Below, in pieces: positions 18,182 through 28,300 of a stretch of DNA of 64,000 nt. Every line of letters starts with the position of its first letter. The first letter of the stretch is position 1. Where the stretch lies: assembly GCF_015477765.1 (NCBI RefSeq), contig NZ_JADLQQ010000014.1, positions 62,001 through 126,000 on the forward strand, in the 5' to 3' direction. The position numbers and the translations under genes were made by a program. The DNA is from Nocardia transvalensis. GTDB lineage: Bacteria; Actinomycetota; Actinomycetes; Mycobacteriales; Mycobacteriaceae. Under the pieces are notes generated by a model, which ran no database searches, was not told where the DNA came from, and worked only from the letters and a program-made list of their open reading frames with translations.

Positions 18182-19657
18182 ATGCTGCTGGAGTGGTTGC
18201 AGTCCCCACATCGCCGACGGACCATCCGCCGTCTCAAACAGGACATACCCTTCTTCGCGAGGTCAACAGTCACGCTTGCAGTCAAGGCCCCCCTGGTCGT
18301 GGCGATTGGGGCCGGACTGGCGTACTACGCCGAGCGTCGCTTCAACGTCCCCACGATCGGCGTCTATTTCGTGCTGGTCCCGCTCTGGCTCTTCTGGCCG
18401 AGACTCAGACGCTCCATACGGCGCCTTCTACGCAGGATGACGCTTCTGCCTGCCGTCCTCATCGCCGCAGCGGGCGGGGTCGCGGTCGCTTGGCTGTCGT
18501 GGTGGGGGCTGGAAAGGACCTTGCATCCCACCACCAAACCACCAGATCCGATCGATATCACCAAGCTCGCACTCACTATTGCTGGTGGCGTAGGCGCAAT
18601 CGTTGCCCTTGTCGTCGCCTATCGTCGCCAACGCGACATCGAGCAGGGCAGGTTCGTCGAACGATTCGGTGCCGCAGCAGAACAGCTCGGCGCAAGCCAA
18701 GTCGCCGTCCGGATCGCGGGTGTGTATGCGATGACCGGAGTCGCAGACGAGTCAACCGGTTTGCAACGCCAGCAGTGCATCGACGTTCTCTGCGGGTACC
18801 TACGACTGCCGTACTCCCCGGATCGAGGATCCAATTACCAGACCAAACACATTCAAAAATCCAAGGCTATCGACATGGAAAGTTCGGAGACAGAGGATCA
18901 TTTTGAGTATCTGCAAAATGACCGCGAAGTGCGACGTACTATACTCCATGTGATCGCCGATCATCTTCGCGGACATGAATTCAGTTGGTCTGAAAACTAT
19001 TTCGACTTTCGCGCTGCGTACCTTGAAGGCGTCGACTTTTCATTCGCAGTATTCAAGGGTGAGGCAAAATTTGGTGGAGCTACTTTCGTTGGAGAAACCG
19101 ATTTCAGGAGAGCTAAATTTCTAGGTGGTGTACAGTTTGACGAAGTGACATTCAACGGGCCGGTAAGCTTTAACTTCGCCGTGCTTGCAGAAGCTGGTTT
19201 TGGGAAAGCCACATTCAGTGACGTCGCCAAGTTCTGGGGAGTGAACTTCGATGGCGATGCAAATTTCGAACTGGCAAACTTCGCTACAGCTAAGTTTGTT
19301 GAGACCAACTTCTGGGGCTGTAGGACTAGCTTCGAAGGGTCGGTATTCGAAGGAGGTGCCGAATTCACGAAAGTGCTTTTCTGTGGCTACTCGGATTTCT
19401 CGGATGCCACCTTCAAGGATACGGCCTACTTCTATGTCTCATTCGATCATGGAACATTTCGCGGCGCTGACTTCGGCACGTGCAAGATCGACTTTACTCC
19501 TGTTCGGCGATGGGGGTCACCACAAATTAGTTTTGATTGGGATGAGGATCCGGCCTCCAAGCCTGCAAATGTCAAGCCCACGGACTGGTCACGAACTGGA
19601 CTAAGGGTTCGTCGTCCTTTCGAAGACCCTTGGCGCTCTGGTTTGGATTTGTCTTGA
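18182..19657 (+). CDS. Membrane-anchored pentapeptide-repeat protein
   Basis: 491 residues. The first 150 hold about four hydrophobic segments (around VKAPLVVAIGAGLAYY, VYFVLVPLWLF, AVLIAAAGGVAVAWL and IAGGVGAIVALVVAY). A conserved cytoplasmic stretch, GRFVERFGAAAEQLG, then AVRIAGVYAM, follows; it is common in actinobacterial proteins of this kind. From about residue 280 the chain becomes pentapeptide-type beta-helix repeats centred on Phe or Leu (ANFELANF, ATFVGETDF, ATFKDTAYF). Function is unknown. The 3' half is A+T-richer than neighbouring genes. It lies between the att core and the phage structural genes, so it may be cargo. Confidence 0.85.
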   Translation: MLLEWLQSPHRRRTIRRLKQDIPFFARSTVTLAVKAPLVVAIGAGLAYYAERRFNVPTIGVYFVLVPLWLFWPRLRRSIRRLLRRMTLLPAVLIAAAGGVAVAWLSWWGLERTLHPTTKPPDPIDITKLALTIAGGVGAIVALVVAYRRQRDIEQGRFVERFGAAAEQLGASQVAVRIAGVYAMTGVADESTGLQRQQCIDVLCGYLRLPYSPDRGSNYQTKHIQKSKAIDMESSETEDHFEYLQNDREVRRTILHVIADHLRGHEFSWSENYFDFRAAYLEGVDFSFAVFKGEAKFGGATFVGETDFRRAKFLGGVQFDEVTFNGPVSFNFAVLAEAGFGKATFSDVAKFWGVNFDGDANFELANFATAKFVETNFWGCRTSFEGSVFEGGAEFTKVLFCGYSDFSDATFKDTAYFYVSFDHGTFRGADFGTCKIDFTPVRRWGSPQISFDWDEDPASKPANVKPTDWSRTGLRVRRPFEDPWRSGLDLS

Positions 19658-19719
19658 CACTACACAGAGGAGACTGTCTTGTGTAGGGTGAAGGGAAGCA
19701 ATAGAAAAGGGGTTATTCT

Positions 19720-19983
19720 GTGAATTCATCTGAACTCTATGAGTTCCCCATATGTGGGTATTCATCTGAAGTATTGGAAGGGGTGGGAAAAGAACTATCT
19801 TCCATAGGGTACATGATAGTTGGAGAGCCCAAGGAGATTACCAATGCTCCTGATCCTTACTGGCTCATCCTTGTGCAGGGGCCTCTCACCTGGGTGGAAG
19901 AGGGTTCTCGGAGAATCACTGAAGTGGATGTGATCTGTCAGAAGCGCCCTGGGGTCATCCTCAGCGATTTCCGGCGCCTGTAA
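19720..19983 (+). CDS. Small hypothetical protein in a CpG-free patch
   Basis: 87 residues, not recognised, acidic, without membrane segments. GTG start with AGGGG about seven bases upstream. The first 190 bases of the gene and about 80 bases before it contain no CpG at all, unlike everything around it. A TTGACA hexamer (19654-19659) and an inverted repeat ctacaca/tgtgtag (19660-19666 and 19680-19686) precede it and could be promoter and operator. It converges on the phage lysis end. Confidence 0.7.
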   Translation: MNSSELYEFPICGYSSEVLEGVGKELSSIGYMIVGEPKEITNAPDPYWLILVQGPLTWVEEGSRRITEVDVICQKRPGVILSDFRRL

Positions 19984-19988
19984 GGCTG

Positions 19989-20019
19989 GAGGCCAGGGGT
20001 GGTTTGGGCCCCTGGCCTC
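19989..20019. terminator. Bidirectional terminator between convergent phage genes
   Basis: Perfect 11-base stem (19989-19999 with 20009-20019) directly after the stop of the 87-residue gene and 23 bases before the end of the minus-strand tail gene. It can serve both convergent units. Confidence 0.8.
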
Positions 20020-20042
20020 TCCTGTTCTCGGCAAGGCATGCT

Positions 20043-20843
20043 TCATCCGAGGAGGAACCAGGGCCACCAGTGGTTGGTGCCGACATGGGCTTTGCTGAGG
20101 AATGGTGGGGGTGTGGGCCAGCCGGGGCCGGGGCCACCTCCGTTGGTGCCGCGGCTCCAGTAGTAGGGGTGGCCGGGCTCGGTTCCGAGGGGTTGGTTGA
20201 CGATCCAGCGCGGGATGGTGGCGAGTTTGTAGCCGCTGACGCCAACATAGTTGGCGAGGAAGCCGACAGCGTAGACGTCGCCCTGGCGGGCGCGCAGGGG
20301 CGGGATTTCGAACCGGTATTGGGTGGAGGCGGCGGTGAGCTGGCTTTTGATATCTCCGCTGGTCCAGTAGAGGGCGAGGTCCCCGGTGTCCTGGTTGAGG
20401 GTGTACACGCAGAGATGGACGTCGTGGATCAGCGTCCATCCGGATGGGCCGATGATGGTGCCAACCTGGCGGTATTCGCGGTCGCGGGTACACCTGATCA
20501 TGCCGAGTTCGAGTGCGCCGGTGGCGGGTTGGTAGAACGGGGCCTCGTTGAGGACACCGTCCTTGTCGGGTTGGCGTGCGAGCAGGGCGAGGGGGAAGGT
20601 GGTGTCGTCGGTGGAGGTGAGGTTCACCCACAGCGGGATGTCGGTGGGGACCTCGTCGTAGGTGGGTCGGCGTTGGATGGGTTCGCGGACCTCGCGGCGG
20701 TGCACGTTCTGCGCTCCGGTGAACGCGCCGATAACGCCGGATTTGATGGCGGCTTTGGCTTCTTCGGCGGTTTGGTCTTGGAAGCGCCGGAACGCCCCGA
20801 CGAGCCAGGAGCCGTCGGGGGTCGGCTTGTTCGGTGTGGTCAT
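20043..20843 (-). CDS. Phage minor tail or tail-associated protein
   Basis: 266 residues. Not recognised by name, but this type of protein sits between the lysis genes and the end of the structural module in actinobacteriophages. Visible features are PTYDEVPTDIPLWVNL, RARQGDVYAVGFLANY and a Trp/Pro/Gly-rich C-terminus with NHWWPWF. It is the last gene of the minus-strand structural module and overlaps the holin-like gene by four bases. A decayed copy is found at 12700-13400. A carbohydrate-binding or receptor role is conceivable but not shown. Confidence 0.7.
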   Translation of the reverse strand: MTTPNKPTPDGSWLVGAFRRFQDQTAEEAKAAIKSGVIGAFTGAQNVHRREVREPIQRRPTYDEVPTDIPLWVNLTSTDDTTFPLALLARQPDKDGVLNEAPFYQPATGALELGMIRCTRDREYRQVGTIIGPSGWTLIHDVHLCVYTLNQDTGDLALYWTSGDIKSQLTAASTQYRFEIPPLRARQGDVYAVGFLANYVGVSGYKLATIPRWIVNQPLGTEPGHPYYWSRGTNGGGPGPGWPTPPPFLSKAHVGTNHWWPWFLLG

Positions 20844-21139
20844 AGTTCGTTGTCGAGCCAGTCCGGAATCTCCGGGGCGGCAGGGGGTTTCACGCCGGGC
20901 ACGTGCTGGCGTAGCTGGTCGGCGAGTTCGTCGCTGTGGCGCAATAGCTGCCGGATCAGCCGCAGCGCCTCACGAAACCGCTCGGTGTCGCTGCGATTTC
21001 GGCGTTCCAGCTCGCTGATGCGGGCGCGGAGTTTGCGGACCTCTCCGGCCTGGCGGGCGGTGACTGCGCCGATCACGGTCGCGATCGCCACCCCCACGGC
21101 CTGGACTAAGTCCGGATTGGGCCATCCCATTGCGGTCAC
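20840..21139 (-). CDS. Holin-like small membrane protein
   Basis: 99 residues. One N-terminal hydrophobic segment (DLVQAVGVAIATVIGAVTA) is followed by a charged helix able to form a coiled coil (EVRKLRARISELERRN). Size, topology and position directly after the endolysin gene fit a phage holin or lysis accessory protein. It overlaps both neighbours by four bases. The 3' part is duplicated as a relic near 13410-13526. Confidence 0.65.
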   Translation of the reverse strand: MTAMGWPNPDLVQAVGVAIATVIGAVTARQAGEVRKLRARISELERRNRSDTERFREALRLIRQLLRHSDELADQLRQHVPGVKPPAAPEIPDWLDNEL

Positions 21140-22092
21140 TGCGCACGGTGGCGGCCCACGGAGGGGTCGGTGTCGAGCCGTTCGAGGACGGTCTGGATCT
21201 TGTCCTGCACCTGGCCGAGCAGGGCGGTGGCGGTGTCGATCTTGTCGTGCGCTGCGGCGATGGAGTCAACCACGGATTTGTTGTCGAGTTGGGTCCAGCC
21301 GGTGGGGGTGAGGTCGGGGCCGGGCTGGCGGCGGGAGTCGGGTCCGGCGAGCTGGTCGACCAGCCACCAGGCGTGCATGTCGATGCTGGCGAGGATTTCG
21401 GCGACGGTGACGGTGTTGCCGTCCTTGTTGACGAGGGTGTCGGTGAGCTGCATGTCGGGGTCCTTGTCTTTTCCGAACAGGCGGGCGACCTGGGTGCGGT
21501 CGCCGCGGATGGCGTTGACGTCGATGGCTTGACCGGCGACGGTGGCGGTGGAGGAGAACTGGAGGATGTCGATCTGCTTGCCGCCCATGGGCGTCCAGCC
21601 GGGGTGGTCGTCGCCGGGGTAGAGCGCCGACGCGTAGCCGGTGCCGGTGACGTAGTGGCTGTTCCAGATCCCGACCGGCAGCCCGGCCAGGTTCGGGGAG
21701 CCCATGTGGTCGCGCCAGTACCAGCGCGGCAGATACACCGGCAACAGCGGAAATCCGCGATCGGTGAGCGCATTCGCGCGGGCGAGTAAGTCGTCGAGGC
21801 TGGGGCTACCGTGGTGGTCTTCGTAGTCGAGCTGGATCGGCACGGTGGTGTCGCCGATGTAGGTCAGCGCGGCGTCGGCTTCGATGTCGGGGTGGGTGTC
21901 GGGGCGGCAGTAGATGTAGCCGCCCCAGCACTCGAAGTGCTCGGCCATCTGCTCACGCGCCCTCGGCCAGAACGGATCTCGCCAGGTGCCCTCGCAGATC
22001 TTGTGGGTGGCGAAGGTGAAGCCTTCGGCGGCCGCGGCCGCGAAGTCGAAAGCGCCCTGGTTGTTACTGACGTCGATACCGAACTCGGTCAC
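21136..22092 (-). CDS. Phage endolysin, GH25 lysozyme
   Basis: 318 residues from the GTG at 22092, with GGAG five bases upstream. The catalytic domain is glycoside hydrolase family 25: it opens EFGIDVSNNQG, with Asp7 on strand 1, and has the acidic pair in IQLDYED (Asp89, Glu91). The domain ends near residue 210 (QIDILQFSS). The rest is an unusual C-terminal region with a helical tail (AAHDKIDTATALLGQVQDKI) that may oligomerise or bind the wall. It cuts peptidoglycan at the end of infection. It is next to the holin-like gene. Confidence 0.88.
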   Translation of the reverse strand: MTEFGIDVSNNQGAFDFAAAAAEGFTFATHKICEGTWRDPFWPRAREQMAEHFECWGGYIYCRPDTHPDIEADAALTYIGDTTVPIQLDYEDHHGSPSLDDLLARANALTDRGFPLLPVYLPRWYWRDHMGSPNLAGLPVGIWNSHYVTGTGYASALYPGDDHPGWTPMGGKQIDILQFSSTATVAGQAIDVNAIRGDRTQVARLFGKDKDPDMQLTDTLVNKDGNTVTVAEILASIDMHAWWLVDQLAGPDSRRQPGPDLTPTGWTQLDNKSVVDSIAAAHDKIDTATALLGQVQDKIQTVLERLDTDPSVGRHRAQ

Positions 22093-22165
22093 GGATACTC
22101 CATTTCGGTGCGAGATACGCGAAATCACTTGGGGTGCAGACGCAACGCATCCACGCGCGTTGTGG

Positions 22166-22759
22166 TTATGCGCGCTGGTAGTGCGACAGGATCTGTGGCC
22201 GGGCCTTGCCGAGGTGTTGTTCGATGGCCAGGACGCGGTCGCGTTCGTCGGGGTCGGCGTCGCGCAGATACCTCAGGACGGCTTTGACGCTGCGGCGGGT
22301 CGGATCGAACGCCGGGGGCGGGGTGTTGTTGTCGGCGTCGGCTTCAACCGAGACCGGCGTGGTGACCGGCAGCGCGGGAGCGGGTTCGTCCGGGATGGTG
22401 CCGGTCAGCCCGAGTGCGGTGGCGAGCTGTTGACGCTGGGTCAGCGGTAGCGCGGCCACGAATTCCCGGACGTCGAAAACGTTTTCGGGGTCGGGGTCGT
22501 TGATGTCGACCCAGGTGCCGGGCGAGATCAGCCAGTGCGGGTCACCGGTGCGTGGTGGGCGGTATTTGATGGTCGGTTGTTCGACCGGGCGGGCTCCGCA
22601 GTCCCACAATCGGCGCGAGACCTGCCGGAGGTGCTCGATCGGCAGCAGCAGTGGCGCACCTTTCAAGCCGGGGAGCCCCACGAGCATCCACAGGAACGCT
22701 TCCTCCGGGTCGGTGGGGTCGCAGTTGTCGCGGGTCGGGAAATGCCCATCGGAACTCAT
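22166..22759 (-). CDS. Phage minor tail protein, DUF2744 type
   Basis: 197 residues. Conserved stretches LLLPIEHLRQVSRRLWDCG, SPGTWVDINDPDPE and FVAALPLTQRQQLA are, to my recollection, typical of DUF2744 proteins of actinobacteriophages. They lie downstream of tail-tip genes and are usually called minor tail proteins. It overlaps the Gp37-like gene by four bases. Function within the tail is not established. Confidence 0.7.
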   Translation of the reverse strand: MSSDGHFPTRDNCDPTDPEEAFLWMLVGLPGLKGAPLLLPIEHLRQVSRRLWDCGARPVEQPTIKYRPPRTGDPHWLISPGTWVDINDPDPENVFDVREFVAALPLTQRQQLATALGLTGTIPDEPAPALPVTTPVSVEADADNNTPPPAFDPTRRSVKAVLRYLRDADPDERDRVLAIEQHLGKARPQILSHYQRA

Positions 22760-24447
22760 GCCAGCACCCCCAAGTCGTGTACTCCTGAGATGAGGTCGGC
22801 GATCAGGTCCAGCGTGCGTTGGCCGCGGTCTTTGTTCTTGGTCGGATCACCGATGAGTGGCCGCCATTCCGGGAAAGTTTCCACGTCCCAGGCGAGGGTG
22901 AGTTCGCGGACGCGGTCGACACGGATGGTGTAGGTCTCATCGCCGGGCGCGGTGGCGCCGATGCGGTCGCCGAGGAACCAGTGCCCGTCCTCGCCGATCA
23001 CGAAGGGTGCGCCGTCGCGGACGGTGATCTCGTGGGAGAACCACGCTTTGGTGTCCTGGAATCCCTTGCGCAGGGCCATCATCGCCGCGACCGTGTAGGC
23101 GCGGCCGGGTGAGGCGGAGAAGTATTCGAAGAACCTTGACCACCCGGAATTGCGTGCGCGCGCGTTGGATTCGGCCTTCATCCAGGCGAGCAGTGTCCCT
23201 TGGTAGAGGGGCCGCAGCATGGCGTCGGTGGCTCCGCCGACCGGCGGGACACCGATCATCGCCGCGATGAGATCACCGGCCATTTGGATCCCGGCGCTGA
23301 TGGTGGCATCGACGCCGGGCATAGACGACCCACCCGTCACCACTTGGACCGCAGTGGCGGCGGTCTCGGTGAATGTGCTTGTCTCGATACCGGTTTCGGG
23401 TCCGTCGAAGTACACCGCGAACGGCATCGACGGATGCGTGCGGCGATGTCCGGGCACCTTGTAGTCGTCGGGCACGACCGGATCGGCGATGGGTTCTTCG
23501 ATGGTGTCGATGAAGTCCTCGGAGAACTTCGCGACCGTGCGCAGCAGACCACCGAACGGTGTGCCGCCGTTGGAGGTGTCGCTGAAATAGCCGGAGGTGT
23601 TGACGATGTCGATGACGAGCACGCCGTGCCGCAAGCGCGGGGCGCCGGGCCATGGCGGTGGGTCGCCTTCGAGCCAGCGGCGGCAGCGCACCGACAGTTC
23701 GGCGTCTTCGAGGATGTCAGCGGCCATGTCGTGCCAGTACTTGAACCGCGAATGCGGTACCGCCCAGAGGGTTCCGGCAGCGAGGTCTTCGGCGAAGCTG
23801 GTCGGCGCGACGACCACGCTCCAGTTCGACATGTCCAGCCCGGACAACCAGGAGGCGGGGTCGAGCGGATCGTCTGGCAGCCCCCACCAGTTCTGCTGCT
23901 CGCGCATCACGTTCAGAAACAGCGGCAGCTTCAACGCCCACCGTGCGGGGCCGGGGACCGGCCCGAACACGCGCGGGATCTGAACACCTTCGGGGAGAAA
24001 GGGGTTGGACCAGATCAGATAGTGCTTGAGGTGCTGGTAGTCGTGGACGAACCGCAAGGTCAGTACCAGGGTGCCGTCGGCGCGGCGTTCGATCGAGTGG
24101 TCGTGCAATCGTCCGGACCAGCGGGAGCCGGGGGCTTTGTCGCAGGTGATGTGGATGTTGCGGCCTTCGCCGCGCTCGACGCGGGCTCGGGTGCGCCACA
24201 CCCACTTCGACAGCGGATCGTCGAGGGGCAGTTCGATCAGGGCGGTGCCGGTGTCGTTGTCGACCCAGGTGAACTCGGCGCGGTACTCGGAGGCGACGAT
24301 GCCGGCCAACCGCCAGTTCCCATCCCACAGCCGCACCAGCGGTTGGCTGCGGCGGCCGCGGTCGTCGGCGCGGTCGGCGTCGAGGGTGGCCTGCCAGATG
24401 GCGTCGCACTGCTCGGCCAGGCTCATCCCGTTCAGGTCGACGCTCAT
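22756..24447 (-). CDS. Siphophage Gp37-like tail protein
   Basis: 563 residues. The start is the ATG at 24447, which overlaps the stop of the previous gene as ATGA and has GGGG upstream; the frame is open further but the extension is Arg-rich shadow sequence. The N-terminal part (LWDGNWRLAGIV, then TWVDNDTGTALIELPLDDP) and the block THPSMPFAVYFDGPE recall the ReqiPepy6 Gp37-like family, baseplate-type proteins of actinobacterial siphophages. It is the largest tail-tip protein of the module and lies between the distal tail protein and the DUF2744 gene. Confidence 0.78.
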   Translation of the reverse strand: MSVDLNGMSLAEQCDAIWQATLDADRADDRGRRSQPLVRLWDGNWRLAGIVASEYRAEFTWVDNDTGTALIELPLDDPLSKWVWRTRARVERGEGRNIHITCDKAPGSRWSGRLHDHSIERRADGTLVLTLRFVHDYQHLKHYLIWSNPFLPEGVQIPRVFGPVPGPARWALKLPLFLNVMREQQNWWGLPDDPLDPASWLSGLDMSNWSVVVAPTSFAEDLAAGTLWAVPHSRFKYWHDMAADILEDAELSVRCRRWLEGDPPPWPGAPRLRHGVLVIDIVNTSGYFSDTSNGGTPFGGLLRTVAKFSEDFIDTIEEPIADPVVPDDYKVPGHRRTHPSMPFAVYFDGPETGIETSTFTETAATAVQVVTGGSSMPGVDATISAGIQMAGDLIAAMIGVPPVGGATDAMLRPLYQGTLLAWMKAESNARARNSGWSRFFEYFSASPGRAYTVAAMMALRKGFQDTKAWFSHEITVRDGAPFVIGEDGHWFLGDRIGATAPGDETYTIRVDRVRELTLAWDVETFPEWRPLIGDPTKNKDRGQRTLDLIADLISGVHDLGVLA

Positions 24448-25373
24448 CGCCATCCCCACGGCCGCAGCCACAACCGCGGCTGATGCAGCTCGACTCGCGC
24501 GCCACCGGCGGGAGCGTCGGTGACCTTCACCGGCAGCAACGTCGGGGGCGTCTTGGGTGGGATGCGGTGCATGAAGTGCAGACCGCCCATGCGGCCGATC
24601 AGGTTGGTGCCGTGCAGATCTCGCACGTGCAGCTTGATCGGATCCAGGTCGATCCGTGCGCCGCCTTCGACATCGGTGAGCAGCGGCAGGGTGATGGTGC
24701 GGGTCGCGTAGGGGCCGCCGGGGGCGCGGTGGTGTTTCTTCCCTCGCCAGGAGACGTCGGGCAGGGTCCAGCGGCCGCGGGTGACCACCCATTTCTGCGC
24801 CATCTCCACATCGGTCGGGTTCGACACCTCGACGAACCCCTCCCCGCTGGCTTCTGTGGTTTCCCAGACGGTGACCTTCGGGGTCTCCTCCCACATCGGC
24901 TGGGGTGCGGTGACGGCCATGGGGACAACGGATTTGCGCAGGATGTGGGGGTCGCGTTCGGATTCCAGCTCGATGCTCTTGTCCAACGCGAGCCACAGCC
25001 AGCGGGTGGTGCGGTCGGTGCTGATCTGCATCTTCGTCAGCGTGGCGTCGGGATCCCAGGAGTCGGGTTCGTAGTCCCAGGCTTCGCGCCAGGCGGCGTC
25101 GCGGTCTTCCCAGTCCTCGGGGTCGCGGCCGTGGATGGTGACGGCGAAGGTGATGTCGCGCTTGAGGAACCGCTTGCCGAGATAGGTTGCGCCGCGCTGG
25201 AACGCCGAGGCTTTGTATCTGGTGGTGACTGGGGCGTCGTAGATGCCTTTCGGACTGGTCGCGAGTGTGATCGCGTCACGGTCGACGCCGGGCCCGTTGA
25301 TGATCCACCGCGACCCGTCCACCCCGAAGATCTCCACCAGCACCGACTCCGGTTGCACCACTGGCATGTTCAC
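24444..25373 (-). CDS. Phage distal tail protein
   Basis: 309 residues. Position (directly after the tape measure, before the Gp37-like gene) and features such as IFGVDGSRWIINGPG, YLGKRFLKRDITFAVTIHG and a Trp-rich mid-part fit a Dit-like or Gp36-like distal tail protein that joins tube and tip. It overlaps both neighbours by four bases. Confidence 0.72.
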   Translation of the reverse strand: MNMPVVQPESVLVEIFGVDGSRWIINGPGVDRDAITLATSPKGIYDAPVTTRYKASAFQRGATYLGKRFLKRDITFAVTIHGRDPEDWEDRDAAWREAWDYEPDSWDPDATLTKMQISTDRTTRWLWLALDKSIELESERDPHILRKSVVPMAVTAPQPMWEETPKVTVWETTEASGEGFVEVSNPTDVEMAQKWVVTRGRWTLPDVSWRGKKHHRAPGGPYATRTITLPLLTDVEGGARIDLDPIKLHVRDLHGTNLIGRMGGLHFMHRIPPKTPPTLLPVKVTDAPAGGARVELHQPRLWLRPWGWR

Positions 25374-28300
25374 CTCCTCGCGATGTGTTGCAGCGACCGC
25401 AGATCGGCGATCTGCTGAGCGCGGCGGAAGCCCTCGTCCACATCGCGGGTCTGCACCGTGATGTGCACGGAGTTGTCGACGTTCGACACCGGCCCTGCCG
25501 ACGGGCTCGGGATGTCGGTCGGGGCGGGCGCAGGCGCGACCTGGTCCATCAGCTGCTGGAAGTCGGTGGCCCCGGCCGCGCGGGCGGCTTTGGTGGCCTC
25601 GAACATCTGATACGCGCGGGCGTAGTCGTCGAGTGCTCGCGCCCGCTCACCGGTGAGCAAGTTCGGTGCGCCGATCACCGCTAGGGCGTCATCGAGTTGC
25701 CCCGACCACGCCGCCTCACCGGCGCTCTGGAATGCGTCGGTGGCCTTGCGGCCCAAGGTGTCCCACGTGCCCAGGTCGAGGCCCGTTCGGACCGGGTCGT
25801 CGAGGCCGGGTTTCTGCTGCCCGGGTACCGGCTGGGCGAGGGAGTCGATGAATTCGCGGAACCAGCGCCATTGCTCGTTGGTGAGCACGGCCTCCGGCTT
25901 GCCCGAGGCGTTCCAGCCCAGCGTGCCCGAGGGCCAGATCCCTCCGGTGTCGTAGCCGACTCCGCGCCAGGCGGCTTCCAGGCTGGGGTAGGCCGCCTTG
26001 GAGTAGTTGATCGCGGCGACGATGTTCGCGAGGGGGTCGTAGATGTCGTCGGACAGGGTGGGGTCGCGGTAGCGATGGAAGGTGGGGTCGATGACCTGCA
26101 TCAACCCCTTCGAGGGTGTGCCGCGTTGGGCGTTGGAGTCCCACAAGTTGATCGCGTACTGATCACCACCGGATTCGGTCTGCATCTGATACAGCAGCAA
26201 ATCCACATACGACTCGGAAGTGTTGGTGCGCCGCAACGCCTCCAACGCGACCTCGCGCCACCGCTGTACCCCTTCCCCGGCCGCCAGGACCGGCCCCGAC
26301 CGAGGATGGTCGACCGGCTGGGTTGCCGCGCGGCCGCCGATCACCCCGATCGCAGACTCGGCGACCTGATCGACCACCGCACGCGGCACCGCACCGATCC
26401 CGCCACCGAAATCCGGGATCGCGGAAGCGATTTCGCGCAACGGACGCACAAACAGCTCGGCGACTTTCTCACGCACGCGCGCGGTGACCGAGGCGAGCTT
26501 GTCGCCGACCCAATCGCCGATCGAGCCCAGCACGCCACCGCCGTCGCGGAAGCCCGGTAGCTGCCCGGCCAGCGCGGCCCGGCGCATCCGATACATCTGC
26601 GCGTGCCCACCGACGGCGTCGACCTCGGCAGCGGTCCACACATGTTCGTCACGCGACAGCAGCGCCGGAATCGAGTCCGACGTCCGCGACCCCGGCCCGC
26701 TCACTCGGCCCTCGGCTGGGCCGCCGCTGGCGCGTCGAGCGACCGGGATGAGCGGTACGTCGGCGGTCCACTCCGGCAACAGCGGCACCACGGTGCGGAT
26801 GGCGTTCCACGCCGATTTGAACCCGCCATTCACCACATGTTCGATCACCCAGTTGATCGGCGCGGCCATCGTTTCCCGCAGCCCGTCCCACACCGCACCG
26901 ATCGCTGCCACGATCTCGGTCACCCGCCGCCGCAGCGCATCGAGCGCGTCACCGAACCCGGCGAAATCCAGCACGGAGGATGACAAGGCGCCGGGCAGGT
27001 GCTCGGCCAGCCAGTCACGAATCGTGCTGAGCGCGTCGGGCACCTTGCGGAGCTGTTCGAGCAGCGTGAACAGCGCACCCTGCATGATGTTGATCCCGGT
27101 GACATCACGCACCAGGTCCAGAAACTCGTACAGCTTCTCGGCAGCGCGGCCGAGGAACACCGCCAGGCTGGCGAGGTTGGTAACCGTGGTCCGCACGTCA
27201 TCCCAGAAACTCGCCATTGCCTGACGCCCCTCGGGCGAAGCCAGCCAGGCGCTGAACCGATCCAGGTTGCGGACCAGGGAATCGAGCATCGACTCCCCCG
27301 ACGGCCGTGCCGACGTAACCAACACCGCAAGGGCTTGACCGACCGACTTCGCCAGCTCCCACATCTTGGCCAGCGCATCCAGCGAGCGCTGCAGGAAGTC
27401 CCGGAACCGCTGCTGCCCCTCGGGGCTTTCGGCCCAGGCGCGGAAGCTGGCCATCGTGTCGGCGAAACTCTTGCTCAGGCCGGGCAGGAATTCGCTGCCC
27501 ACCCCGGCCAGCGACAACAGACCCTGGGCCAGGTCCCGGACGCCGTCGATCAGCGGGCCGATCGCGACCTCGGCGTTGCGGAAGATCTTGTCCAGCTTGT
27601 CCCCGGTCTCTGGCGTGGCCAGATCATCGAGCACGCGACGGATCCCGGCGTTGATCGTGGCGGCAATCGCGGCGAGCCCGTCTTGGACGCGGCCGAGCTG
27701 GGAATCGGCGAGCCGGACGACCGAATCGCCGAGCCCGTCGAACAGCGGCTCCTGTACCGCCATCCGGAAGCTGGTCCACGCTGCGGATAGGCCGCGGATT
27801 TTGGTGACGAAATCGGCGGCGGCAGGCGAGAGTTTGGCCATGGCCCGCTCGAACGCCTGCTGCGCCGGAGCGACCTGCGTGGTCGCGTCCGTGAGGGCGG
27901 TGCGGGCGTCGGCCAGCTGGCGTTCGCTGTCGGCCAGGCGCTCGCGTGCTGCGACGACCTGATCGTCGCCCTCGACGCCGGTGCGGGCCTTGGCGACTTG
28001 TTCGTCGATGTCGGCGCGGCGAGCGCGCACTTCGAGCAGGCGTTGTTCGGCGTCGGCGACGCGCTGGTTGGCGCGCGCATAGTCCAGCGGGTCGGTCGAT
28101 TGCAGTTGTGCCCGATCGCGGCGTGCTTCGGCGATCGACAACAGGGCGTCGCCTTCGCTCAACGCCGCACCGCGGGCCTGAAGCTCCAAGTCCCGCAATC
28201 GTTTCGACGCATCAGCGTAGGCGCGGTTGAGATCCTTGCGGGCCTGCTCGACACCGCGGGTGGCCTGCTGCTCCCCGCGCTGAGCGGCGGCGATCGAGCG

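Noticed and set aside
20004..21311. 435-codon plus-strand open frame opposite the tail and holin-like genes
   Set aside because: It is Gly/Val/Arg-rich, has no ribosome site, and is exactly antisense to minus-strand phage genes whose products are recognisable and whose copy is preserved elsewhere.
23200..24483. 427-codon plus-strand open frame
   Set aside because: Antisense to the Gp37-like gene, low-complexity Arg/Val composition, no start signal. It is a high-GC third-position artefact.
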